Shown: positions 1 to 6,089, counted from the stretch's first letter. The stretch is 6,089 nt of DNA from Tissierellaceae bacterium (GCA_029264075.1 JARICQ010000164.1:1-6089); one strand, 5' to 3'. Notes: generated by a model from the letters alone, not told the origin. Numbers and translations are program-made.

Positions 1-105
1 ATAGAAGTAGATCCACAAACTTATGAGATAAAAATAGATGGAAAAGTAGTTAGCTGTGATCCTGTAGATATTGTTCCACTTGGTCAACGCTACTTCTTGT
101 TTTAG
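1..105 (+). CDS. ureC: Urease subunit alpha (UreC), C-terminal end only
   Basis: The window opens inside this gene, in frame 1. Only the last 34 residues and the TAG stop are present. They match the conserved UreC C-terminus: a VDPQTYEIKIDGK segment, then a D-P-x-D-x-x-P-L-x-Q-R-Y-F-L-F ending, which is close to invariant in urease alpha subunits. UreC carries the binuclear nickel centre that hydrolyses urea to ammonia and carbamate in the cytoplasm. The catalytic residues lie upstream of the window and cannot be checked. The position directly before ureE, with 10 bases between them, fits a ureABCEFGD operon. Too short for the ORF-length filter but supported by the motif and by context. Confidence 0.93.
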   Translation: MEVDPQTYEIKIDGKVVSCDPVDIVPLGQRYFLF

Positions 106-115
106 GGGTGAGAAA

Positions 116-574
116 ATGATAGTAGAAAAAGTTATAGCAAATATAAGAGATTTAGATGCAAGTAAGCTAGAAAAGCTCCACAAGGAAAAAGTCTATATAG
201 AGAGCGATCACTTGATGAAGAGAGTTCAGCGACTCAAGACCGACCATGATAGAGATATAGGTATTAGGTTGAAGGATGCAAAAGAGCTTGAAGCTGGAGA
301 TGTTTTATATATGGATGAAAAGAATATAATTGTTGTTGATGTCTTATCAGATGATTTGCTTGTCATAAGGCCTAGAGATATGAATGAGATGGGCAATATT
401 GCCCATCAGTTGGGGAATAGACATCTACCAGCCCAATTTGAAGATGATGAAATGCTTGTACAGTACGATTATCTGGTAGAGGAACTCTTAGAAGAGTTGG
501 AGATTCCCTTTAAGCGAGATGAACGTAAGGTAAATAAGGCATTTAGACATATTGGACACAATCATGATGAATAA
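116..574 (+). CDS. ureE: Urease accessory protein UreE, nickel metallochaperone
   Basis: A 152-residue protein of normal UreE length. UreE is a cytoplasmic dimer that binds nickel and passes it to UreG for urease activation. Visible features are an N-terminal beta-rich peptide-binding-like half (about 1-75) and a C-terminal metal-binding half (about 80-145). The latter contains the family signature HQLGNRHLPAQ at 97-107, whose His103 corresponds to the dimer-interface nickel ligand. The tail is short, with three histidines (145, 148, 150) in HIGHNHDE. It therefore resembles Bacillus-type UreE rather than the long His-rich tail of Klebsiella. The ATG at 116 is chosen because an AGGGGTG ribosome binding site at 104-110 sits 5 bases upstream. 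The reading frame extends back to a TTG at 71, but that would overlap the ureC end and add residues unlike UreE. It overlaps the start of ureF. Confidence 0.95.
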   Translation: MIVEKVIANIRDLDASKLEKLHKEKVYIESDHLMKRVQRLKTDHDRDIGIRLKDAKELEAGDVLYMDEKNIIVVDVLSDDLLVIRPRDMNEMGNIAHQLGNRHLPAQFEDDEMLVQYDYLVEELLEELEIPFKRDERKVNKAFRHIGHNHDE

Positions 575-1250
575 TACGCTCTCCTTGTTCCAGTTGTGTG
601 ACTCGACTTTTCCAAATGGATCATTTAGCCAATCTTTTGGATTAGAAACATATATCCAAAAGGACCTAGTATATGATGCGGAAAGTTTTTTAAAATGGTT
701 AAAGGCATATGTAAATGAACAACTTGCTTATGCAGATGGTTTAGGAGTAAAGCTTATCTACGAGGCCCTTGAAGAAGGAGACCTTGAAAAAGTCTGGGAA
801 ATTGATCACTTGTTAAAGATTCAAAATTTAGCAAGGGAATCAAGAGAAGGAACCCAGCGTATGGGAGAGAGTATGTTAAATATTGCCGAAGCAATTTATG
901 GCTTTGAACATTTAACTAGCTACCGTGAGCGTATTGGAGAGAAAAAATCATTTGGTCATCCAGCAGTAGTTTTCACTATTGCTGGATATGAATTGCAAGT
1001 AGATAAGGAGACAACGATCTTATATTATTTGTATTCAACCATGATTGGTCTCGTGCAAAATGCAGTTCGTGCAATTCCACTAGGACAAACTACTGGCCAG
1101 AAGATTGTCTACCAGTTTCAAAAAGACTTGCAAAGAGCAAGGGATAAAATTATGAACTTAGATGAAGCAGATTTTGGAGTAGTTTCACCTGGTTTGGAAT
1201 TAGGTCAAATGCAACATGAAAGAGTAAAGATTCGGATCTTTAGCTCATAA
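564..1250 (+). CDS. ureF: Urease accessory protein UreF
   Basis: A 228-residue, mainly helical cytoplasmic protein. UreF bridges UreD and UreG on apo-urease and governs GTP-dependent activation. The N-terminus shows the family motif: CDSTFP at 12-17 followed by NGSFSQSFGLE at 18-28 (family pattern D-S-x-F-P-x-G-x-F-x-x-S-x-G-L-E). The C-terminus has the usual SPGLELGQMQHERVKIRIF block, with the conserved H-E pair and a terminal R-x-F-S. The start is ATG 564 (or the next codon, 567); either overlaps the 3' end of ureE by 8-11 bases. A TTG at 552 is in frame but adds nothing family-like. No ribosome binding site sits at normal spacing, so translation is probably coupled to ureE (inference). It uses CGN arginine codons more than any other gene here (5 of 10). 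Confidence 0.93.
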   Translation: MMNNTLSLFQLCDSTFPNGSFSQSFGLETYIQKDLVYDAESFLKWLKAYVNEQLAYADGLGVKLIYEALEEGDLEKVWEIDHLLKIQNLARESREGTQRMGESMLNIAEAIYGFEHLTSYRERIGEKKSFGHPAVVFTIAGYELQVDKETTILYYLYSTMIGLVQNAVRAIPLGQTTGQKIVYQFQKDLQRARDKIMNLDEADFGVVSPGLELGQMQHERVKIRIFSS

Positions 1251-1270
1251 TATTTTTATTGAAACAGTTG

Positions 1271-1276
1271 AAAGGA
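1271..1276 (+). promoter_or_regulatory. Ribosome binding site deciding the ureG start
   Basis: AAAGGA lies 8 bases before the ATG at 1285 but directly abuts or overlaps the in-frame ATGs at 1276 and 1279. It therefore supports the third ATG as the UreG start. Confidence 0.6.
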
Positions 1277-1284
1277 TGATGTTA

Positions 1285-1896
1285 ATGGAAGCAATTAGAA
1301 TTGGTGTAGGGGGTCCAGTAGGTTCAGGTAAGACTCTCTTGATTGAAAAAATCACTCGTGAACTAGAGGGTGAGGTAAGCATGGGTGTAATAACTAACGA
1401 TATTTATACAATAGAAGATGCGAAATTTTTAGTCAGAAATGGAGTCCTTCCAGAGGATAGGATTATAGGTGTAGAGACTGGAGGATGTCCACATACGGCA
1501 ATACGTGAAGATGCATCAATGAATTTTGCTGCTATTGATGAAATCAAAGCCCTTCACCCAGATTTAGAACTTATTTTTGTTGAAAGTGGAGGAGACAATT
1601 TATCGGCAACCTTTAGCCCAGAGCTTGTTGATTTTTCAATCTATATTATTGACGTAGCTCAGGGAGAAAAAATCCCTAGAAAAGGTGGGCAGGGAATGAT
1701 TAAGGCTGATTTATTTGTCATCAACAAAACAGACCTAGCACCATATGTAGGTGCCAGCTTAGAGGTCATGGAGTCTGATACAAAGGAATTTCGTGGAGAC
1801 AAACCCTTTGTATTTACCAACTTAAAAGACAATACAGGCTTAAACAAGGTAATTGATTGGATAAATAAAGATGTTTTGTTAAAAGGATTATCTTAA
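1285..1896 (+). CDS. ureG: Urease accessory GTPase UreG
   Basis: A SIMIBI-class GTPase of 203 residues from ATG 1285. UreG binds nickel as a GTP-dependent dimer and, with UreD and UreF, inserts it into apo-urease in the cytoplasm. Counting from the upstream ATG at 1276 (subtract 3 for the chosen start), the motifs are: P-loop GPVGSGKT at 13-20; the nickel-binding CPH motif at 71-73 inside ETGGCPHTAIREDASMN; the switch-like ESGGDNL at 103-109; and the guanine-specificity NKTD at 150-153. All key residues are present. There is no His-rich N-terminal extension. Two more in-frame ATGs lie upstream at 1276 and 1279, but the ribosome binding site fits 1285 best, and MEAIRIGVGGPVG matches the usual UreG beginning. 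It follows ureF after 34 bases and precedes ureD by one base. Confidence 0.96.
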   Translation: MEAIRIGVGGPVGSGKTLLIEKITRELEGEVSMGVITNDIYTIEDAKFLVRNGVLPEDRIIGVETGGCPHTAIREDASMNFAAIDEIKALHPDLELIFVESGGDNLSATFSPELVDFSIYIIDVAQGEKIPRKGGQGMIKADLFVINKTDLAPYVGASLEVMESDTKEFRGDKPFVFTNLKDNTGLNKVIDWINKDVLLKGLS

Positions 1897-1897
1897 G

Positions 1898-2722
1898 ATG
1901 TCTGAGTGGACAGGAGTTCTCAAACTTGACATGGAAAACCGTCAGGGAAGAAGCGTAGCTAAAAATGTTTATTTTCAGGGTGCATTTAAGGTGATGCGCC
2001 CTATATATCATCAAAAAAACACCTATCCTTGCTATTATATGCTAAATCCTGGTGGTGGCTATCTAGATGGTGACAAATATCAGATGAACGTAAGATTAGA
2101 AGAAAAAGCAAAGTTAACCTTAACTACCCAATCATCAACAAAAATATATAAAACACCCCATCAACAAGCCTATCAGGAATCGACCTTTCATTTGAAAAGA
2201 GATAGCTATCTAGAATATTTGCCAGATGCTCTAATAGCCTATAAAGATGCAAGATATTTCCAAAAAAATAATATATACATGGAAAAAGGAGCAACTTTGA
2301 TATATTCAGATATTTTAACACCGGGTTGGTCTCCAGAAGGAGAGCATTTTAGCTATGATATGATTCGGCTTAAAACGAAAATCTATATGGAAGAAGAATT
2401 AATCTTATATGACCATATTAAACTTCAACCAGATTTACAAGATATGACTGGACTTGGACATATGGAAGGCTATACCCATCTAGGATCTTTGATTGTAATA
2501 GGTGAAAAGACAAATGATGATCTGTTAGACCTCTTATATGAAGTTATTCAAAAAGAAGATGGAGATTTTGAATTTGGTTTGTCAAAACTTACTGTCAAGG
2601 GATTTACAGTTAGGGTACTTGCAAACTACACTCAGGTAATCGAAAGGATTATCAATGCCTGTCATAGAGTTATAAGCGATAAATGGTATCAAAAAAAACC
2701 AAGCTACCTGCGTAAGTACTAG
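1898..2722 (+). CDS. ureD: Urease accessory protein UreD (UreH)
   Basis: A 274-residue beta-rich accessory protein. UreD docks directly on apo-urease and recruits UreF and UreG; structural work on the homologous UreH proposes a nickel tunnel through it. Family motifs are NPGGGYLDGD at 50-59, TTQSSTKIYKT at 76-86, and LEYLPDALIAYKDARY at 105-120, followed by a TPGWSPEGEHFSYD block typical of Gram-positive members. Length is normal. The start codon lies one base after the ureG stop, with AAAAGGA at 1881-1887 about 10 bases upstream. It is the last gene of the operon, as in streptococcal and staphylococcal ureABCEFGD clusters. No nickel transporter genes follow before the terminator hairpin. Sequence divergence is high, as usual for UreD, but motif and context leave little doubt. 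Confidence 0.94.
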   Translation: MSEWTGVLKLDMENRQGRSVAKNVYFQGAFKVMRPIYHQKNTYPCYYMLNPGGGYLDGDKYQMNVRLEEKAKLTLTTQSSTKIYKTPHQQAYQESTFHLKRDSYLEYLPDALIAYKDARYFQKNNIYMEKGATLIYSDILTPGWSPEGEHFSYDMIRLKTKIYMEEELILYDHIKLQPDLQDMTGLGHMEGYTHLGSLIVIGEKTNDDLLDLLYEVIQKEDGDFEFGLSKLTVKGFTVRVLANYTQVIERIINACHRVISDKWYQKKPSYLRKY

Positions 2723-2800
2723 TAGAAGATTTTATTTAAATTCATGTGTAAATTATTATAAAAGAATTTATTTTCAATAAAAAATACTTCAATTAAACTT

Positions 2801-2852
2801 AAACCTATCTAGAATATACACTTGAAAGTGCATATATTCTAGATAGGTTTTT
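2801..2852 (+). terminator. Long hairpin terminator after the urease operon
   Basis: The arms at 2801-2818 and 2833-2850 are exact reverse complements over 18 bases (AAACCTATCTAGAATATA and its complement). Inside them, CACT at 2819-2822 and AGTG at 2827-2830 pair around a TGAA loop, leaving a CA bulge at 2831-2832. The right arm ends GGTTT and runs into TT, giving five Ts (2848-2852), then CTAT. This fits a Rho-independent terminator about 80 bases after ureD. On the opposite strand the hairpin is followed by a weaker T-rich stretch, so two-way action is possible but less supported. The stem is longer and more perfect than usual for a terminator. Confidence 0.8.
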
Positions 2853-2935
2853 CTATAAAATGCTTTATTGAAGGCTAGTCTATATAATGTGACTTATTTT
2901 CCTATTCAGCCTATCTGAGTATCTATTCCAATATT

Positions 2936-2965
2936 TTGATTTATAGAATTATACTAGGGTATAGT
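2936..2965 (+). promoter_or_regulatory. Candidate promoter for the kor operon
   Basis: TTGATT at 2936-2941 and TATAGT at 2960-2965 are separated by 18 bases, about 50 bases before the korA start. A small inverted repeat, TATAC-TAGG-GTATA at 2950-2963, overlaps the -10. A second -10-like TATAAT at 2883-2888 lacks a good -35. A start site is needed somewhere here because the urease terminator lies upstream, but the exact placement is inferred from weak matches. Confidence 0.4.
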
Positions 2966-2994
2966 AATTTTAAGGTGCAAAATTATAACAATTT

Positions 2995-3004
2995 AAAAGG
3001 AGGT
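2995..3004 (+). promoter_or_regulatory. Strong ribosome binding site for korA
   Basis: AAAAGGAGGT is a nearly full anti-16S match, 10 bases before the ATG at 3015, and fixes that start. Confidence 0.85.
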
Positions 3005-3014
3005 TACGATATAG

Positions 3015-4688
3015 ATGGATTTTACTATATTAGTAGGTGGAGCAGCCGGTCAGGGTATGGACACTTTTGCAAATATATTAGAAAAATCTCTTAAGAGGTG
3101 TGGATTTAATATATTTACCCACAGTGACTATATGTCAAGGGTAAGGGGTGGTCACAATTTTATGCAAATTAGATTTTCAGACAAGGCTATATCAAGCTAT
3201 GCAGAAAAAGTTGATATTATATTTGCCTTGAATGAAGAAACTGTAGACATTCACGAAGACAGCTTAAAAGAAGAAGGGATCATAATTTTAGATGAAGAAG
3301 TATCTAAAGAAAAAGATCTCATACATTTACCCCTTACAAAAACAGCTAAGAACTTGGGAAATGTTAGAGTGTCGTCCACCATAGGATTAGGTGTTATATT
3401 GAAATATTTTGGTCTTCCAAAGGATCAGACTGAGAAAATAATCAAAGAGATATTCAATGAAAAGATAGCAGATATAAATATTAGAGCCTTAGAAGAAGGC
3501 TATAATATGGCCGAGACCAAACACAAACTAGAAACTAGAGAAGATAGGTCAATTTTAATTAATGGAAACCAAGCAGTTGCATTAGGCGCAATTGCAGCAG
3601 GTTGTAGGTATTACTGCGGTTATCCTATGACTCCTTCTACTGGAGTATTGAATTATATGTCACTGAAATCAGAGGAGATGGGAATAGTCATAGACCAGGT
3701 AGAAGATGAAGTTGCGGCCTTAAATATGGCACTTGGTGCTTCTTATGCTGGTGTTAGAGCTATGACAGGATCATCTGGTGGTGGAATAGCCTTGATGGCT
3801 GAAGCATTTAGTTTAGCTGGTATAATAGAGACGCCTGTTGTAGTGATAAATGTACAAAGACCAGGTCCTGCTACAGGGCTTCCAACAAGGACTGAGCAAG
3901 GTGATTTAAGATTTATGATACATCTAGGCCATGGAGAATTCCCAAAGATGGTTATCTCACTCAGAAATGGAGAAGATGCTTTCTATCAGACTGCAAGAGC
4001 ATTTAACCTAGCTGAAAAGTATCAAATCCCAGTTGTACTCTTAAGTGATCAACACCTGTCTGAATCTATGGCAACTTTTGAGCCCTTTGACTTTGAAAAA
4101 ATAAGCATAGATAGGTATCTTGCAGGTGAAGAGGATATAAGAGAGGGAGAAAGATATAAGAGATACAAGTATACAGAAGATGGTGTTTCACCTAGAATAA
4201 TACCTGGAAAGATAGAAGATCAGGTAGTCTTAGTAGATAGCGACGAGCATGATGAATACGGAAATATAACAGAATCTGCAGAAGTCAGGACCAAGATGGT
4301 AGATAAAAGGGCTAGAAAGCTTGAAAATCTTAAAAAGGAAGTAGAAGAGCCTTGCTTGATAGGTGAGGAAGAGCCAGAGCATCTAGTTGTAGCATGGGGT
4401 TCCCTGTATGGATCTGTAAAAGAAGCAGTAGAAAGACTTAATAGAGAAGGAGTTTCAATTGGAGCCTTAGTTTTCGGTGATATATGGCCACTACCTACAG
4501 AGAGACTAGGGGAAATGCATAAGAAGGCTAAAAATCTAATCTCTGTTGAACAAAATTCCACAGCTCAATTAGATAGCTTGATAAGAGAAGAAATGCTAAT
4601 AAAATGCGATCACAAGATATTGAAATATGACGGTAGAGCCTTTTCTGGAGAGGAAATTTATAAAAGATTGAAAGAGGAGGTATTGTAA
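3015..4688 (+). CDS. korA: 2-oxoacid:ferredoxin oxidoreductase, fused gamma-alpha subunit
   Basis: A 557-residue cytoplasmic subunit of an enzyme that oxidatively decarboxylates a 2-oxoacid to acyl-CoA and CO2 and reduces ferredoxin. Residues about 1-175 form the gamma domain, with the glycine-rich GGAAGQG at 8-14 and SRVRGGHN at 41-48. Residues about 180-375 form the pyrimidine-binding alpha domain, with YPMTPST at 203-209 (family YPITPST), EDEVAAL at 230-236, QRPGPATGLPT at 281-291 and EQGDL at 294-298. A charged linker with YTEDGVSPR and DEHDEYGN leads to the C-terminal domain (about 455-555, HLVVAWGS at its start). This gamma-alpha fusion is the two-subunit KorAB architecture. Substrate (2-oxoglutarate, pyruvate or branched-chain 2-oxoacids) cannot be decided from the sequence; korA is the conventional symbol. 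The gene overlaps korB by one base, and all 29 arginines use AGA/AGG. Confidence 0.92.
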   Translation: MDFTILVGGAAGQGMDTFANILEKSLKRCGFNIFTHSDYMSRVRGGHNFMQIRFSDKAISSYAEKVDIIFALNEETVDIHEDSLKEEGIIILDEEVSKEKDLIHLPLTKTAKNLGNVRVSSTIGLGVILKYFGLPKDQTEKIIKEIFNEKIADINIRALEEGYNMAETKHKLETREDRSILINGNQAVALGAIAAGCRYYCGYPMTPSTGVLNYMSLKSEEMGIVIDQVEDEVAALNMALGASYAGVRAMTGSSGGGIALMAEAFSLAGIIETPVVVINVQRPGPATGLPTRTEQGDLRFMIHLGHGEFPKMVISLRNGEDAFYQTARAFNLAEKYQIPVVLLSDQHLSESMATFEPFDFEKISIDRYLAGEEDIREGERYKRYKYTEDGVSPRIIPGKIEDQVVLVDSDEHDEYGNITESAEVRTKMVDKRARKLENLKKEVEEPCLIGEEEPEHLVVAWGSLYGSVKEAVERLNREGVSIGALVFGDIWPLPTERLGEMHKKAKNLISVEQNSTAQLDSLIREEMLIKCDHKILKYDGRAFSGEEIYKRLKEEVL

Positions 4689-5536
4689 TGCAAAAAGAAT
4701 ATAATCTCTATGAACCATCTTGGTGTCCAGGATGCGGAAACTACATGATAAGAACAGCATTAAAACAAGCCTTAGAAGAGTTAGAAATACCAGCCCACAA
4801 GGCTGTAATATCATCTGGAATAGGGCAAGCTGCAAAAATTCCACATTATATAGGGGTCAATGGTTTTAACGGCCTACATGGTAGGGCTGTTCCACCTGCT
4901 ATAGCTATAAAACTTTCAAACAAAGACTTAAATGTAATAGTTGAATCTGGTGATGGAGATAACTACGGTGAGGGTGGAAACCACTTTATGCATGCAGTAA
5001 GAAGGAATATAGATATAGCACATTTTGTCCACAACAACCAAATATATGGACTTACCAAAGGTCAGGGATCGCCAACTACAGCAGAAGGTCAAATCACTAC
5101 CCTACAATTTGATGGCGTAAAGAGCGAAGCATTAGATCCATTAGCCCTATCATTAACACTGGGAGCTGGATTTGTAGCAAGAGGTTTTTCAGGGGACATA
5201 CCCCACCTTGTAGAATTAATGAAGCAGGCTATTAGCTTTAGAGGCTATGCTCATTTAGATATACTTCAACCATGTGTAGTTTGGAACAAGGTAAATACCT
5301 TTAGCTGGTATAAGGACAGAGTATACAAACTACCCGACGACTATGATAACACTAACTATGAAAACGCTTATAAAAAATCAAGAGAATTTGGAGACAAAAT
5401 CCCTATAGGAGTTTTATACAAAGTAGAAAAACCAACCTATGGTGATAGCTTTAATTTCATTAAAGACGGAGAGCCATTAGTAGATAGCAAACTAGATCCC
5501 TTAGACGCAAAAGACCTGATGAATGACTTTATTTAA
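4688..5536 (+). CDS. korB: 2-oxoacid:ferredoxin oxidoreductase, TPP-binding beta subunit
   Basis: A 282-residue partner of the preceding gamma-alpha subunit. It binds thiamine diphosphate and an Fe-S cluster. Visible motifs are WCPGCGN at 12-18 (cluster Cys13 and Cys16), FNGLHGRAVPPA at 60-71, and the TPP/Mg motif GDGDNYGEGGNH at 88-99, completed by HNNQIYGLTKGQ at 115-126. QPC at 194-196 supplies a third cysteine. The position that carries a cysteine in archaeal two-subunit enzymes (GIGC) is Gln47 here (GIGQAAK), leaving only three cysteines in the whole protein. Length is normal. Start and stop interlock as TAATG, with GAGGAGG at 4674-4680 seven bases upstream, so the two subunits are translated together. 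No separate ferredoxin-like delta subunit is found in the window. Substrate is undetermined. Confidence 0.93.
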   Translation: MQKEYNLYEPSWCPGCGNYMIRTALKQALEELEIPAHKAVISSGIGQAAKIPHYIGVNGFNGLHGRAVPPAIAIKLSNKDLNVIVESGDGDNYGEGGNHFMHAVRRNIDIAHFVHNNQIYGLTKGQGSPTTAEGQITTLQFDGVKSEALDPLALSLTLGAGFVARGFSGDIPHLVELMKQAISFRGYAHLDILQPCVVWNKVNTFSWYKDRVYKLPDDYDNTNYENAYKKSREFGDKIPIGVLYKVEKPTYGDSFNFIKDGEPLVDSKLDPLDAKDLMNDFI

Positions 5537-5538
5537 TT

Positions 5539-5567
5539 TTGATAAATTTTTGAACATAGGCTATAAG
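5539..5567 (+). promoter_or_regulatory. Candidate promoter for the DUF2177 gene
   Basis: TTGATA at 5539-5544 and TATAAG at 5562-5567 are 17 bases apart, in the 62-base gap after korB. This would allow transcription independent of kor. No terminator separates the genes, so read-through is also possible. Confidence 0.45.
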
Positions 5568-5598
5568 AATATGAAGAACAATATAAGGAGAAATCAAT

Positions 5599-5991
5599 AT
5601 GATAAGAAACTATTTAATTATTTTAGCAGTATCTCTATTAATCGATATGTTTTGGCATGTTTTTATAGCTCAAAAGTTATTTAGAGAGCAAATAGGTCAC
5701 CTTATGGCAGAAAAATTAAAAATATATGCAGGATTGATCTTTTATTTGATCAATTCTGCAGCCATATTGTTATTTGTTATAAATCCATCTCTTGAAAGAC
5801 AAAATACAATACATACACTCTTCTATGGTGGATTTTTAGGATTTTCTATGTATGCGACCTACAACTTTACAAATCTCGCTCTTCTTAAAGATTGGCCTAT
5901 AAAATTGACTATTCTTGACCTAGCTTGGGGAACTTTTGCTGCAGCAGCAACATCGCTTATATCCCTAAAATTGATCCAGTTCCTTCCCTAA
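5599..5991 (+). CDS. DUF2177 family small integral membrane protein
   Basis: A 130-residue hydrophobic protein with four predicted membrane segments by eye (about 5-25, 42-61, 72-92 and 103-127) and no cleavable signal peptide. It matches the DUF2177 pattern: an acidic residue followed by an aromatic pair near the N-terminus (D16, F18, W19); an I-G-H-L segment at 32-35; IFYLIN at 47-52; the signature YATYNFTNLALLKDWP at 85-100; and LDLAWGT at 106-112. The family has no established function that I know of. The start has AAGGAG at 5585-5590, eight bases upstream. It lies 62 bases after korB on the same strand, with its own promoter-like sequence, so a functional link to the oxidoreductase is not implied. 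All three arginines are AGA. Confidence 0.85.
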   Translation: MIRNYLIILAVSLLIDMFWHVFIAQKLFREQIGHLMAEKLKIYAGLIFYLINSAAILLFVINPSLERQNTIHTLFYGGFLGFSMYATYNFTNLALLKDWPIKLTILDLAWGTFAAAATSLISLKLIQFLP

Positions 5992-6046
5992 TATTGACTT
6001 ATACATAATTCCCTTATAAAAATTAATCTATAATTTATTTTAACTA

Positions 6047-6075
6047 TTGCCATAGAATAAACTATCCTATATAAT
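6047..6075 (+). promoter_or_regulatory. Near-consensus promoter pointing out of the window
   Basis: TTGCCA at 6047-6052 (one mismatch to TTGACA) is followed, after exactly 17 bases, by a perfect TATAAT at 6070-6075. It is the best sigma-A match in the window and sits in the AT-rich tail after the DUF2177 gene. It probably drives the next gene on the + strand, which lies beyond the window. In this AT-rich context a chance match remains possible. Confidence 0.55.
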
Positions 6076-6089
6076 ATAAACAAAAGTTG

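Noticed and set aside
71..115. N-terminal extension of UreE from a TTG at 71
   Set aside because: It lies within the ureC end in another frame, has no ribosome binding site, and the extra residues do not resemble UreE; ATG 116 has a well-placed ribosome binding site.
1659..2321. Minus-strand open frames at 1659-1847, 1814-2014 and 2124-2321
   Set aside because: They lie opposite ureG and ureD, have no recognisable domains, and are shadows of those genes.
2723..3014. Possible small gene in the urease-kor gap
   Set aside because: The ATG-started frames I followed on the + strand stop within a few codons and none has a ribosome binding site; no minus-strand frame stood out.
4220..4844. Minus-strand open frames at 4220-4561 (113 aa) and 4596-4844 (82 aa)
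   Set aside because: They lie antisense to well-supported korA and korB; their low-complexity Ser/Leu/Phe-rich translations are typical of antisense reading.
5994..6020. TTGACT with TATAAA as a promoter just after the DUF2177 gene
   Set aside because: The 15-base spacing is poor, and a much better promoter match lies at 6047-6075.
5992..6046. Terminator after the DUF2177 gene
   Set aside because: Only a 5-bp all-AT stem (AAATT/AATTT) is visible; it is not a credible terminator.
1..6089. CRISPR array, tRNA, insertion sequence or phage element
   Set aside because: No regularly spaced repeats, tRNA-like cloverleaf, transposase or phage protein signatures were seen on either strand.

Overview
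This AT-rich window looks chromosomal, from a low-G+C anaerobic Firmicute (Clostridia/Tissierellia-like). The evidence is the strong AGGAGG-type ribosome binding sites, the Gram-positive urease gene order, and a ferredoxin-linked 2-oxoacid oxidoreductase typical of anaerobes. The species cannot be named from the sequence alone.

Left block (1-2722, all + strand): the distal part of a urease operon in the order ureC(end)-ureE-ureF-ureG-ureD, as in ureABCEFGD operons of streptococci and staphylococci. The window opens inside the last 34 codons of ureC, the catalytic alpha subunit. The four accessory proteins follow with gaps of 34 bases or less, or overlapping. UreD, UreF and UreG together form the activation complex on apo-urease, and UreE delivers nickel. 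The block ends with a long, nearly perfect hairpin and a short T-run (2801-2852), read as the operon terminator.

Intergenic region (2723-3014, 292 bases): it holds the terminator and a weak candidate promoter. I found no credible gene there on either strand.

Right block (3015-5991, all + strand): a two-gene 2-oxoacid:ferredoxin oxidoreductase operon, with a fused gamma-alpha subunit and a TPP-binding beta subunit whose genes overlap by one base. It is followed by a small four-helix DUF2177-family membrane protein with its own promoter-like sequence. The last 98 bases hold a near-consensus promoter pointing out of the window.

The two blocks differ clearly in arginine codon choice. CGN codons make up 16 of 40 arginines in the urease genes and 0 of 40 in the kor/DUF2177 genes. 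This suggests different origins, with urease the probable import. I see no mobile element, tRNA, CRISPR array or clearly novel system. The points most worth a second look are the codon break, the unusually perfect terminator hairpin, and a beta subunit lacking one expected Fe-S cysteine.
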